A stretch of 15,929 nucleotides of DNA from JBIOWF01 sp044868295 (GTDB lineage Bacteria; Actinomycetota; Actinomycetes; Streptosporangiales; Streptosporangiaceae), in contig JBIOWF010000054.1 of NCBI GenBank assembly GCA_044868295.1, positions 1 to 15,929 on the forward strand, in the 5' to 3' direction. Below are positions 6,035-14,500 of this stretch, one piece after another; within the stretch, counting starts at the first letter, position 1; the number at the start of each line of letters is the position of its first letter. The translations under genes and the position numbers were made by a program. The notes under the pieces were generated by a model, which was given only the letters and a program-made list of their open reading frames with translations, did not search any database and had not been told where the DNA came from.

Positions 6035-8847
6035 CGAACATGAGTGCCGAGCAGTTGGCCGGGCTCAGCCCCGCGCAGGCGGCCCTGCTCCACGCCGTCG
6101 AAGCGGGGCAGACCGGCGAAGTCGCACGTCTGATGAGCGCGCTGAGCCCGGCCGAGCGGCGTGGCTGCGTGCCGGCGTTCAAGGCGCTGCGTGAGCAGTG
6201 TTTCAGCGGGCGGGGTCCACGTCATGTTCCCGGCCTCAACGCCTTGTTCATCGCCGGGGTCGGCTGCCACACCGCGCCGTCCCAGGCGGCCAGGTGGATC
6301 AGCACCTTCGGCCTGACCCTCCGGCTGGAGGATGACGTCGTTCTCCTGCTGGAGGTGCTCACCCAGCAGTCCACCGAGTGGCTCACCGACGTGGCCACCC
6401 GTCTTGCCGATCGCCGCGCCTCCGCCTGGGACTGGCAGGACTTCCCGCTGGTCGAACTGCTGGTCCGGCTCTCGGGTTGCCCCGTACCCACCAGTGAGGC
6501 GTTCATCGAGAGGTGGGTCCAGGAACGGTCGTGGGCAAATCGCCTCACGCAGTGGCCCTCCGTCACCGTCGTCGACGGCACGGTGATCCCAAATGCCGTG
6601 AGCAACAGGAAACCGGCCGGTCGCATCGTTGTGGACGGCAAGGTGATCGCCCGTCCCGAGAGGTCCACGGTGCTCGAACGGCTCCGCGACGACGACTTCC
6701 TCGACGCCCTGGTGCCGATGCTGTTCGAGGTGCCCAACCTGGGGGCCCGGCTCGCAGACTTCCCCGCCGAGGACTGTTGGCCGAACGCTTTGGCCACACT
6801 CGCCGCCGAGGGGCGGCTGGGCCGGGGGATGCTCATCGACGGCTGCCTCTCCCGGCTGCTGCGCGGTGAGCGGCCCGGCAACCTGCGTGGCTTCGTCAGC
6901 CTTCTGAACGCGCTCGCGCCGACCGAGGACGAGCAGGCCGCCCGCGCCATCACATATGTACGGTTGCTGCCCGACAGCCACTCCACCGTGGCCGCGATCG
7001 CCCAGCAGACGCTGACAGCTCTGGACGGCGCGGGCCGCCTCGACCCCGAGCTCCTCATCGAGGCCTCCCGGTCGGTGTTGTGCCGGCCCGAGAAGAAACT
7101 CGTCCGCGCCCAGCTTTCCTGGCTGGACAAGGCCGCCCGGCGCGACGCGACGCGTTGCGGGGAGATCGTCCTGGTGGCGGCGGAGGTGTTCGCTCACGAG
7201 GACGCCGGGATAGTGGAGCGGGCGCTGACGCTCGTGGGCCGTCACCACCGCAAGGCCGGTGAGACGGTGCTCCCCGGCCTGCTGGCCGCCACTTCGGCGC
7301 TCAATCCCACGCTGCGCACCCGGGCCGCCGAGCTGCTGGGAGTCGAGGAGCTCGCGAGTGAGCCCGCCGACGAGGAACCCGCCGATCTACTCCCGCCGGC
7401 GCCGGCGCCGCGTCGTCTCGCATCCGCCATTCAGTCGTCGGCGGAGGTCGCCGAGGAGGTGTCCGCGATCCTCGCGACATCGCGATCCCCCGACCAGGAG
7501 GTGGACGTCGCGACCTTCGAACGGGCGCTGGACGGCCTGGTACGGCAGGCCCATCGCGACCGAGAGGCACTCATCAGTGCTCTCAAACCCGTCGCCAACT
7601 CCTTCTCCTGGGACGGCGATTACGCCTGGTGGCGTGTCAACCCCGGAAACATCGGCCATGTCGTGACCGCTCTCACGGCCGGGATCACCGCGGACAGGAT
7701 CCGGCGCGAACTGCGGAGTTATACGGATGCTCATCGCGCACGGCGCGGGAGCCGGAATCTGCGCCGGTGGTCCGGGGGCCACAGCCCCTTCGAGATGGTG
7801 CTGACGACACGCCTGATGGAGATCTCGGCCCGGGTCGTGAGTGACTGCCCGCCGTTTCTGCTGGCAACGCCGTGCTACGCGACCGGCGGGATCGACCCCG
7901 ATGTGCTCGTCGGCCGCCTCCGGGCGTACGAGAAGGCCGGTGTTGAAGCCGGCGAGGCCGACTTCAACCAAGCGCTGCTGCGGGTTGGCCGGGGTTGCGG
8001 CCCCCAAGTGCTGGCCGAGGCAGCCAAGCTGACCTCTCCGACCGGCCAGCGGCTCGCGACATGGTTGCGGCTTGGCGGCCTGCCCGACCCTCGGATCGAT
8101 CGCGTGATCAAACAACATCGTTGGGATACGGAGAATCCGCCGGTCACTCTCACAGCCGCTGTCATCGGCCCGCCCGGCAACCTGAGCGAGGCTTTCTTAC
8201 GGCTGCTGAGCGACGAGCCGGACCATCGCACTCCCTGGGAATCGTACGTGAATTTCACATCCGCCCTTCCTGAGCACAGGGAACTCACGACCGTGCACCT
8301 GATGTACGTGTTCGAGGACGCGGCGAACAACGATCACTATCAGGGGTCGCGGTTGCTGCCGGCGCTCGCCGAGGTCGGTGGGCCCGCCGGGCAGGCACTC
8401 CACCTGGCTCTGGCGTACGGCCTGGGCGGCAAGTCCCGTGAGTGGCGTACGGCGGCGGTGGACGCGCTGCTGGTGCTGGCCGCGCGGGGGGATCTCGACA
8501 CCGCGATGCTGGGCCCGGACCTCGCCACGTTGATCGCGCTGGGCGCGGTGAAGCCGAACCGGCTGGCGGAGTCGGTGCGTGACGCGGCCCGGACCGGTGC
8601 CTACGGCACGGTGTGGTCGGTGCTGGCCGCCGCGCTTCCCGGGCTGCTCGGCCCGCGTGGTGCCGTCGACACGACAGGCAGACCGCTCCCCGGGCTGGCG
8701 GACGTCCTGGCGGTGGCCGCCGAATGCGCGACCCGCTCCGGCGCCCACGGCCCCATCCCCGAGGTGAGCACCCTCGCCGACCGCTCCGGCTCCAGCCGCC
8801 TGGTCAAGGAGGCTCGCCTCCTGCGCGACGCCCTGGCCCCGGCCTGA
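6031..8847 (+). CDS. DUF6493 family protein
   Basis: This 938-aa, apparently cytosolic protein has no signal peptide or membrane segment. It is almost wholly helical, with HEAT-like repeats (for example ERALTLVGRHHRKAGETV and LRTRAAELLG) and an acidic-proline linker around residues 440-465. I recognise DUF6493 from the C-terminal block: SPFEMVLTTRLMEISARVV, then LLATPCYATGGIDPDVLVGRLRAYE and the ending SSRLVKEARLLRDAL. The biochemical function is unknown. In actinobacteria such genes usually sit next to a SWIM zinc-finger gene and often near a MoxR AAA+ ATPase, DUF5682 and VWA genes, but here only a SWIM remnant remains. It starts at the ATGA overlap, with GGGGGA at 6017-6022, and is probably expressed from the damage-type promoter at 5762-5784. 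No frameshifts are seen. Confidence 0.8.
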   Translation: MTNMSAEQLAGLSPAQAALLHAVEAGQTGEVARLMSALSPAERRGCVPAFKALREQCFSGRGPRHVPGLNALFIAGVGCHTAPSQAARWISTFGLTLRLEDDVVLLLEVLTQQSTEWLTDVATRLADRRASAWDWQDFPLVELLVRLSGCPVPTSEAFIERWVQERSWANRLTQWPSVTVVDGTVIPNAVSNRKPAGRIVVDGKVIARPERSTVLERLRDDDFLDALVPMLFEVPNLGARLADFPAEDCWPNALATLAAEGRLGRGMLIDGCLSRLLRGERPGNLRGFVSLLNALAPTEDEQAARAITYVRLLPDSHSTVAAIAQQTLTALDGAGRLDPELLIEASRSVLCRPEKKLVRAQLSWLDKAARRDATRCGEIVLVAAEVFAHEDAGIVERALTLVGRHHRKAGETVLPGLLAATSALNPTLRTRAAELLGVEELASEPADEEPADLLPPAPAPRRLASAIQSSAEVAEEVSAILATSRSPDQEVDVATFERALDGLVRQAHRDREALISALKPVANSFSWDGDYAWWRVNPGNIGHVVTALTAGITADRIRRELRSYTDAHRARRGSRNLRRWSGGHSPFEMVLTTRLMEISARVVSDCPPFLLATPCYATGGIDPDVLVGRLRAYEKAGVEAGEADFNQALLRVGRGCGPQVLAEAAKLTSPTGQRLATWLRLGGLPDPRIDRVIKQHRWDTENPPVTLTAAVIGPPGNLSEAFLRLLSDEPDHRTPWESYVNFTSALPEHRELTTVHLMYVFEDAANNDHYQGSRLLPALAEVGGPAGQALHLALAYGLGGKSREWRTAAVDALLVLAARGDLDTAMLGPDLATLIALGAVKPNRLAESVRDAARTGAYGTVWSVLAAALPGLLGPRGAVDTTGRPLPGLADVLAVAAECATRSGAHGPIPEVSTLADRSGSSRLVKEARLLRDALAPA

Positions 8848-9040
8848 CAACGGCAACCTTGGCATCCTGACCGGCCGCCCCGCGAAGCAGCGCGTTAAGG
8901 GTGGTGGTGTGCAGGGCGAGCACGTTGCCGAACGCGTCGCCGCGCAGGTCCGGCGCGGCGACGCGGGCATGGCGAGCCAGCTCGGGCCATGCCTGGGCGG
9001 GGAGTTCGGGAAAGCCGGGCTGCATGCCGAGCTCCCGGAA
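8848..9040 (-). pseudogene. Fragment of a paralogous STAND NTPase gene
   Basis: Read on the - strand, this stretch encodes about 63 residues that align with residues 443-504 of the intact protease-NTPase-TPR protein at 11596-14811. Shared runs include QAWPELA, VAAPDL, AFGNVL, ALLR and GQD; about two thirds of positions match by eye. The fragment has no stop or frameshift but lacks the protease, the P-loop and the TPRs. It starts just after the stop codon of the glycoside-hydrolase fragment (9042-9044) and ends against the stop of the DUF6493 gene, so it fills that gap exactly. It is a relic of a second, diverged NTPase gene. Confidence 0.8.
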
Positions 9041-9041
9041 C

Positions 9042-9396
9042 CTAACCGATGGGGATGACGTGCACCGAGATGCTCTGGGCGGGCAACCGCAGGACGACGG
9101 CCGACCGGCCCCCTGACTTCACCTGCACGGTCTTGGTCGTAGTCCCGGATGACGCCGTGTAGGAGGTTCGGAGGGCCTGCCCGCCCTCCATGGACCAGGA
9201 CCCCAGGTTGACGGCGGCCGAGTACGCCGGGCCGCGGTTCACCGCGACGATCCTCAGGTGCCTCCTGTCACGGTCGAGCAGCGCGACCGTGCTCACGTCG
9301 TAGCCGCCCGAATAGCCGGACGCGTTCGGGCCCGACACGGTGGCCGACAGCACGTTCCTGCCGAAGAGCTCCCGGGAGACCAGCTTCAGCGGGATC
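9042..9396 (-). pseudogene. C-terminal fragment of a glycoside-hydrolase-like protein
   Basis: About 118 codons are open on the - strand and end at the TAG at 9042-9044. The translation (LKLVSRELFGRNVLSATVSG at the start, then STVALLDRDRRHLRIVAVNR and SAVVLRLPAQSISVHVIPIG at the end) resembles the C-terminal beta-sandwich of secreted glycoside hydrolases such as arabinofuranosidase-like enzymes; the exact family is uncertain. The N-terminal catalytic part is absent because the upstream side is occupied by the IS200/IS605 element. An in-frame TAA at 9417-9419 lies in what I take to be transposon sequence. Confidence 0.55.
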
Positions 9397-9407
9397 TGGC
9401 GTGGAAC

Positions 9408-9427
9408 CCCGGGCGTTTACGCCTGGG
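9408..9427 (+). repeat. Left-end subterminal hairpin of the IS605-type element
   Basis: CCCGGGCG pairs with CGCCTGGG (one G-T pair) around a TTTA loop. A second, bulged hairpin (CGCG+GGAG against CTCC+CGCG, 9440-9462) follows. TnpA of this family recognises such single-stranded hairpins. Confidence 0.65.
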
Positions 9428-9496
9428 AGGAAATGACAGCGCGGGAGGGCCTCCAAGGCGCGAGCGGTGCGGTGGCATCTGGTCCTGGTGAGCAGC

Positions 9497-9925
9497 TCAA
9501 CCTGGCTGTTTCTGGTTCTCGATGTACTCCTTGATGATCGCCAGGGGTGCGCCGCCGCAGGAGGCGGCGAAGTAGGAGGGGGACCAGAAGTGGTCGCCCC
9601 ACAGGTACTGACGGATGTAGGCCGGGTACTCCTTGCGCAGAAGCCGGGCCGAGACACCCTTGAGGGAACCGACCAGGGCGGACAGAGCGACTTTGGGCGG
9701 GTAGTGGACCAGGAGGTGGACGTGGTCGCGTTCGCCGTTGAACTCCACCAGTTCCGCGCCGAAGTTGTCGCACACTTCGATCATGATGGCTTCGCACCGG
9801 CGAAGGATCTCGCCGGTGAACACTCCGCGCCGGTATTTCGGGGTGAAGACCAAGTGTGCGTGGAGGCTGTAGACGACGCTTCTACCCCTACGGACATCGG
9901 GGTTTGGTTCCCACCGCGGTGACAT
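9497..9925 (-). CDS. tnpA: IS200/IS605 family transposase TnpA (HUH/Y1)
   Basis: This 142-aa single-strand DNA transposase is of normal family length. The HUH metal-binding motif is DHVHLLVHYPP, with His68 and His70. The catalytic tyrosine is in IIKEYIENQ (Tyr134), with the conserved Gln138 four residues on. The conserved LWGDHFWSPSYF segment (108-119) is present. The enzyme would excise and insert the element as a circular single-stranded intermediate during replication. The ATG at 9925 lies 15 bp from the divergent tnpB start; both promoters must lie in or across that AT-rich gap. No truncation is seen. Confidence 0.95.
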   Translation of the reverse strand: MSPRWEPNPDVRRGRSVVYSLHAHLVFTPKYRRGVFTGEILRRCEAIMIEVCDNFGAELVEFNGERDHVHLLVHYPPKVALSALVGSLKGVSARLLRKEYPAYIRQYLWGDHFWSPSYFAASCGGAPLAIIKEYIENQKQPG

Positions 9926-9940
9926 AGGTTAAATGCTAAT

Positions 9941-11092
9941 GTGTTCGATATAAGGTTGGTGGTTCGGGTGCGACTCCTGCCGACGCCTGAACAGGCGACG
10001 GCCCTGGAAGCGACCCTGCACGCGGCCAACGAGGCCGCGAACGCGGTGTCGAAACTCGCGTTCGAGCGGAACGTGCACCGCCACTACGACCTGCGGAAAC
10101 TCACCTACGGCACGGTGAGGGACGAGTTCGGTCTCGCGGCGCAGGCCGCCCAGCACGCGATCAAGAAGGTCGTGGATGCCTACACCACGTTGAAGGGCAA
10201 CATCCGGGCCGGGAACCTCGGACCGCAGGGCTCGCCCCGCCGGGTGAAGGCCGAGACCAAGCCGATCACGTTCCGGCCTGATGCGGCCCAGCCATTCGAC
10301 GACCGGTGCCTGTCGTGGCAACTCGACGCCCGCACCGTGAGCATCTGGACCACAGCGGGCCGGTTAAAGAACGTGGCGTTTACCGGCTCTGCCGAGCAAC
10401 TCAAGATGCTCACCGAGCACCGGCGGGGCGAATCGGACCTGATCCACCGCGACGGCATGTGGTTTCTGTACGCCACGTGCGAGGTCCCGGAGGAGGAAAT
10501 CTTCGACCCCCACGGGTTCCTGGGCGTCGACCTGGGCATCGCCAACATCGCGACCCTCAGCGACGGGACCGTCTTCGCCGGGAAGGGCCTCAACGCGGTC
10601 CGTCACCGGCACCGGGAGCTGCGCCGCCGGTTGCAGGCCAAGAACACCAAGTCCGCCAAACGCCTCCTCAAACGACGTAGTCGTCAAGAGGCCAGGTTCG
10701 CGGCCGACACCAACCACACCATCAGCAAGCGCATCGTGACCGAGGCGAAACGCACCGGGCAAGGCATCTCGCTGGAAGACCTGAGTGGGATCCGCGACCG
10801 GGTACGGCTCCGCAAGCCCCAGCGGGTCACCCTGCACTCCTGGAGTTTCCACCAGTTGGGACACTTCATCATCTACAAGGCCGTCCGCCGGGGCGTGCCC
10901 GTGATCGACGTTGATCCGGCCTACACGAGCCAGGAATGCTCCTGCTGCGGGCACGTCGACAAGAACAACCGGCCCAACCAGTCCACGTTCGCCTGTACGT
11001 CGTGCGGCTTCGCTGAGCACGCCGACGTCAACGCAGCCCGCAACATCGCCTCACGCGGTGCGGCGGGCTGGGCAGTGAGTCACGCTGCCTGA
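9941..11092 (+). CDS. tnpB: RNA-guided endonuclease TnpB (IS605 OrfB)
   Basis: This 383-aa protein has all three RuvC-type acidic residues: Asp197 in FLGVDLGIANIA, Glu279 in ISLEDLSGI and Asp362 in HADVNAARNIA. The zinc ribbon is CSCCG (333-337) with CTSCG (352-356). The N-terminal RVRLLPTPEQ is the usual opening. TnpB proteins are the ancestors of Cas12 and cut DNA under the direction of an omega RNA transcribed from the element's right end. This one looks catalytically intact. The GTG start at 9941 gives the expected N-terminus. Confidence 0.95.
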   Translation: MFDIRLVVRVRLLPTPEQATALEATLHAANEAANAVSKLAFERNVHRHYDLRKLTYGTVRDEFGLAAQAAQHAIKKVVDAYTTLKGNIRAGNLGPQGSPRRVKAETKPITFRPDAAQPFDDRCLSWQLDARTVSIWTTAGRLKNVAFTGSAEQLKMLTEHRRGESDLIHRDGMWFLYATCEVPEEEIFDPHGFLGVDLGIANIATLSDGTVFAGKGLNAVRHRHRELRRRLQAKNTKSAKRLLKRRSRQEARFAADTNHTISKRIVTEAKRTGQGISLEDLSGIRDRVRLRKPQRVTLHSWSFHQLGHFIIYKAVRRGVPVIDVDPAYTSQECSCCGHVDKNNRPNQSTFACTSCGFAEHADVNAARNIASRGAAGWAVSHAA

Positions 11093-11176
11093 CGCGGACT
11101 CCAGCCACCGGAATCCACCGGCGGACGGAGAACTGCAAGCTCGGTCGTTTACGGCCGAGAAGCTGACTTGCTCAAG
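11093..11176 (+). ncRNA. Predicted 3' part of the TnpB omega RNA, within the right end
   Basis: In this family the guide RNA scaffold comes from the end of tnpB and the right end of the element, and the guide is the flanking DNA. The segment here contains a possible short CCGG/CCGG stem (11108-11121) and the strong right-end hairpin. If the tip is at TCAA 11172-11175, the guide would begin near 11176-11177, inside the pfkB fragment. The 5' end of the RNA cannot be placed. Confidence 0.4.
11140..11159 (+). repeat. Right-end subterminal hairpin of the IS605-type element
   Basis: CTCGGTCG pairs with CGGCCGAG (one G-T pair) around a TTTA loop. It shares the core CGTTTACG and the stem length with the left-end hairpin. 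Confidence 0.7.
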
Positions 11177-11446
11177 GCAGGTGGAGACGGGTGCTTCTAC
11201 AGGTCCAGCGGCGGCCTGCCGGGCCATGTCCCCTCGCTCGCCACCGAGATCGTCGACCCGGTCGGGGCGGGTGACGCGTTCGCGGGCGGATACCTGGCCG
11301 CCCGGCTGCGCGGTGCGTCCCCGTCCGGCGCGGCGTGGCCCGGTAGCGTGCTCGCCGCCGGAGTGGTCGCCACACCCGGCGACACCGAGGGCCTGCCCCC
11401 GGCGTCGAAGGCCACCGCCCTACTCGCCGAATCTCTGACACGCTGA
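11168..11446 (+). pseudogene. C-terminal fragment of a PfkB family sugar kinase
   Basis: About 92 codons correspond to the last third of a ribokinase/2-keto-3-deoxygluconate-kinase type protein. LLKAGGDGCFY is followed by VDPVGAGDAFAGGYLAARLRG, the PfkB signature with the catalytic base Asp in GAGD. The N-terminal two thirds, including the substrate-binding part, are missing. The gene is cut where the right end of the IS605-type element begins, and the missing part is not on the element's other side. A terminator-like hairpin follows. An isolated C-terminus is unlikely to be an active kinase. Confidence 0.8.
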
Positions 11447-11451
11447 GGACG

Positions 11452-11482
11452 TGGCCATGGCGGGTTTCGCTCGCCATGGCCA
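11452..11482. terminator. Hairpin terminator after the pfkB fragment
   Basis: TGGCCATGGCG (11452-11462) pairs perfectly with CGCCATGGCCA (11472-11482), an 11-bp stem with a 9-nt loop, starting 5 bp after the pfkB stop. It could serve both strands, because the large - strand gene ends about 110 bp away. A smaller GGTTCT/AGAACC stem (11567-11585) lies nearer that gene's stop. Confidence 0.65.
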
Positions 11483-11595
11483 TCGGTCTGGTGTGGCCTC
11501 TACGCGCCGTCATTCAACCTGCTGCTGCCGGCATCGTCGGCCAGCGGGATTCGCCTCCCCGGTGCGGGTTCTGTGCCGGAGAACCAGGGAGGGGG

Positions 11596-14500
11596 TCACC
11601 TGTCGTTTGCCCGGTCGGTCGGTGGGTGGGTGATCCACGTCGGGATGTCGCCACCGGTGATGGCGCGGAATGCCGCGCCGACTCCCTCGGCGTCTTCGAG
11701 GTACGCGCGGTGCAGGACCGCCGCCGACTCGCCGGTGAGCCTGGAGACGCTGCCTTGGGCATTGTCGTGAAGTTGCCGGTCCAGTCCGATGGCGTGGAGG
11801 AGAGGCTCGACGGCGTCGGCGGCCCGGCCGCTCACGAGCAGCACGCGTCCCGTGAGGCTCAGGCACCGTGCGCAGTCGGCCCGCCACGTATCAGGGTGAG
11901 CTTCGGCCAGTGTCCGGTAGATGGCGGTGGCCTCTCGGACGGCGGTCAGGGATTCGTCCAGCCGGTTCACCTCTCCCAACCGCACCGATAGGTTGCTGAG
12001 TGACATTGCGAGGTCGGGGAGCCAGGCGCCGGGGTTGTTTCCGGCGAGTTCGCGGTGGATGGTGATGGCTTCCTGGACAACGGGCAGGCTGCTCTCCCGC
12101 TGTCCTGTCTCGGCCAGCCGGAGCGACAGGTTGTGCAACGACGTGGCCAGTTCGGGGAGCCGGGTATCGGGCTCGGCGCGCGCCAGCGACCGGCTGACAC
12201 CGGTCGCTTCGTAGCTGATGGCGAGGGCTTCTTCTCGCCGCCCCACCTGGGCCAGCCCGTTGGACAGGACATTCAACGACGAGGCGAGGAAGGAGAGCCA
12301 GGTCTCGGGGCTCGCTCCGGTGAGCGATCGGTAGATGGCGGTGGCCTCCCGGGCGGCGGTCAGGCCCTCGTCATGCCTCCCGGTCTCGGACAGCCGGAGC
12401 GACAGGTTGTTGAGTGACAGCGCGAGGTAAGGACTCCAGGCGCCGGGGTCGGCTTCGGCGAGCTTCCGGTAGACGCGGCTGTGCAGGTCAGTGATGGCGA
12501 CGGTGTGCCAGGCGAGGCTGAGGGAATGCTGTGGCAGCCCGTCGGCGATGACGCCGACCTGCTCGGTGAGTCGCTCGGGATCCAACCGGCCGAGTGTCAC
12601 GAGACCGTTCACGATCGGGGCGTGGCGGTCGACGGCGGTCGCGGCGAGTTGCGCCGCCGTCGCGTATCGCTCGGAGTGGGCGGCGATCAGGTGTTCCAGC
12701 TGGCCGTCCAAGACCTGGCTGAAGGCCGGCCGGGTTGCGGCTCGGGCCAGGATCGTGACCAGGCCCTGCGCGGTCCCGAGATCGTGGGCCAGCGGTGCGA
12801 TCCGGGTGAGCGCCCCCGGCTGCTTGAGCGCCCCGTCAGGGGAGAAGGTGTCCGCCTGTTCGGTGAGGATCTGCCCGGCCAGGCGTTCGGCGAGCCGGTC
12901 GGGTTGGACGGCCGCGATGACGGTTCCCGTCGCCCGGTCGTGGTCAGTCGGCGGGTAGAGGGCCGCGAGCCAGTCGGCCACGTCCCGCGTGTACGGCCAG
13001 GGCACACCCGCCGGTTCGACGCCCCCCGCCCCGGCCGCCAGGTTCGCCACCGCCACGTCGACGCCGCCGATGGCATGGCGCCCGGGTTCGGCCGCCAAGC
13101 TTGCCACCGCCAGGGCCCGCTCCTCGTCACAGGGACCGAGCAGGATGGCCCCGGCCAGCGCCCGGTCCAGGGCCTGCTGGGAGTCCATTCGCCGGCTGTC
13201 GGGATCCAACCGGCTCGACAGCGCCTCGAGAAGCCGCCGCCGTGAGGCGACCCGACGCAGGTAGTCGCGCTCGTGAGCCAGCAGTTCCAGCTCAGGATCG
13301 ACGACAAGGGAGGGATCCTGACCCATCGCCGCGCGCAGCAACGCGCTGAGCGCGGTCATGTGGAGCGTCAGCACGTTGCCGAAGGCCTGGTCACTGAGAT
13401 CAGGCGCGGCCACGTGGGCGTAGTGAGCCAGCTCCGGCCACGCCTGATCGCGCAGTTCGGCGAAACCGGGCATCAGCTCGGAGAACCGCGAAACGGCTCG
13501 GGCGTACTCGCCGTATCTCTGGTCGAGGGTGTCGGCCAGCGGCGGCAGCCGTACCGGCGGTGTCAACGCCTCGGGGAAGTCGCGCTCCAACTGGGCGCGC
13601 AGGTTGTCCCACCACGATCGCTCGCTTCGAGCCAGTAGCAGCAGCCGGACCGGCCGTTGTGGCGGATCCTCCACCAAGGAGGCGATCAGCCGGCCGACCC
13701 GGTCCGGCACGGACTCGGCGTAGTCCACCACGATCAGCGTGCTGTGCCTGCCGGTGCGCAACCGCCCCACAACACCGTTCATCCGCTCATGGTCAGGGTC
13801 GTCGGCCCAGCCACCAACCGGACCGGCTGTCCGGTCACGTGGGGAGGCGAGAAATCCGGCCACCCAGTCGGGCGGCGTGAGCCGTATGGACTGGCGGGCC
13901 AGCCGGGTCTTGCCTTGGCCGCCCTCCCCGACGATCAGCTTGAGGGACAACCGTCGTGGTCCGTCCCGCCAGGCGGCCAGCTCCGCCAACGCCGACCGGC
14001 GGCCCTGGAAGGCGACGCTCTCCCGGCTCGCCGCCAGCAGCGAACCCGGAGTCCCGGCCCGTGGATCGCGCCCCTCATGCCGGAACAGGGTGTGCAGGTG
14101 CGCCGACTCCAGCGCGGCCTCGGCGCCGATGTCGTCGGCCAGCAACCGGGCGAAGGTCTGGTCATGGAAGAACGCGCCAACCGGCGTGGCGTGCAGGCGG
14201 CGGTTGCCGAACCCGGCGTCGCCGAAGGTGGCCACCCCGACCAGCAGCCACCCGCCGGACCGGCCACCTGAACAGCTCTCCGAGGGGCCGCCTGACGGAT
14301 CGCGGCCGTCGCTGAACACCGCCGCCCCCGACACTCCCGCCCAGGAGTGCGCCACACCAGGATCAGGAAAAACGCTCTGTTCGATCGGAAAGCACCCACG
14401 GTGTCCTGTCGACAGCGGATAGAGGACGCCGCCCAACTGCTCGACGCCCCGCTCGCCTGCGTCGTATTCGGCGAAGCCGGGAAATCCCAGACCCGTATAG

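Larger units (their letters stand above)
9390..11176. mobile_element. IS200/IS605-type insertion sequence (IS605 arrangement, divergent tnpA and tnpB)
   Basis: The element carries a HUH transposase (tnpA, - strand) and a RuvC nuclease (tnpB, + strand) transcribed divergently from a 15-bp gap. It lacks terminal inverted repeats and target duplications, as expected for this family. Subterminal hairpins with the same design occur at both ends: 9408-9427 and 11140-11159, each with an 8-bp stem and TTTA loop. The left tip is placed about 18 nt outside the left hairpin, and the right tip near TCAA at 11172-11175. Both tips are estimates, uncertain by 10-30 bp. Both genes look intact, so the element may be active. 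Confidence 0.8.

Noticed and set aside
5944..7248. 434-codon - strand open frame opposite the DUF6493 gene
   Set aside because: It is antisense to a recognised family and has no motifs of its own.
11476..11991. + strand open frames opposite the protease-NTPase gene (also 12481-13245 and 13657-14271)
   Set aside because: The - strand reading shows a full catalytic triad, Walker motifs and TPRs; these are shadows.
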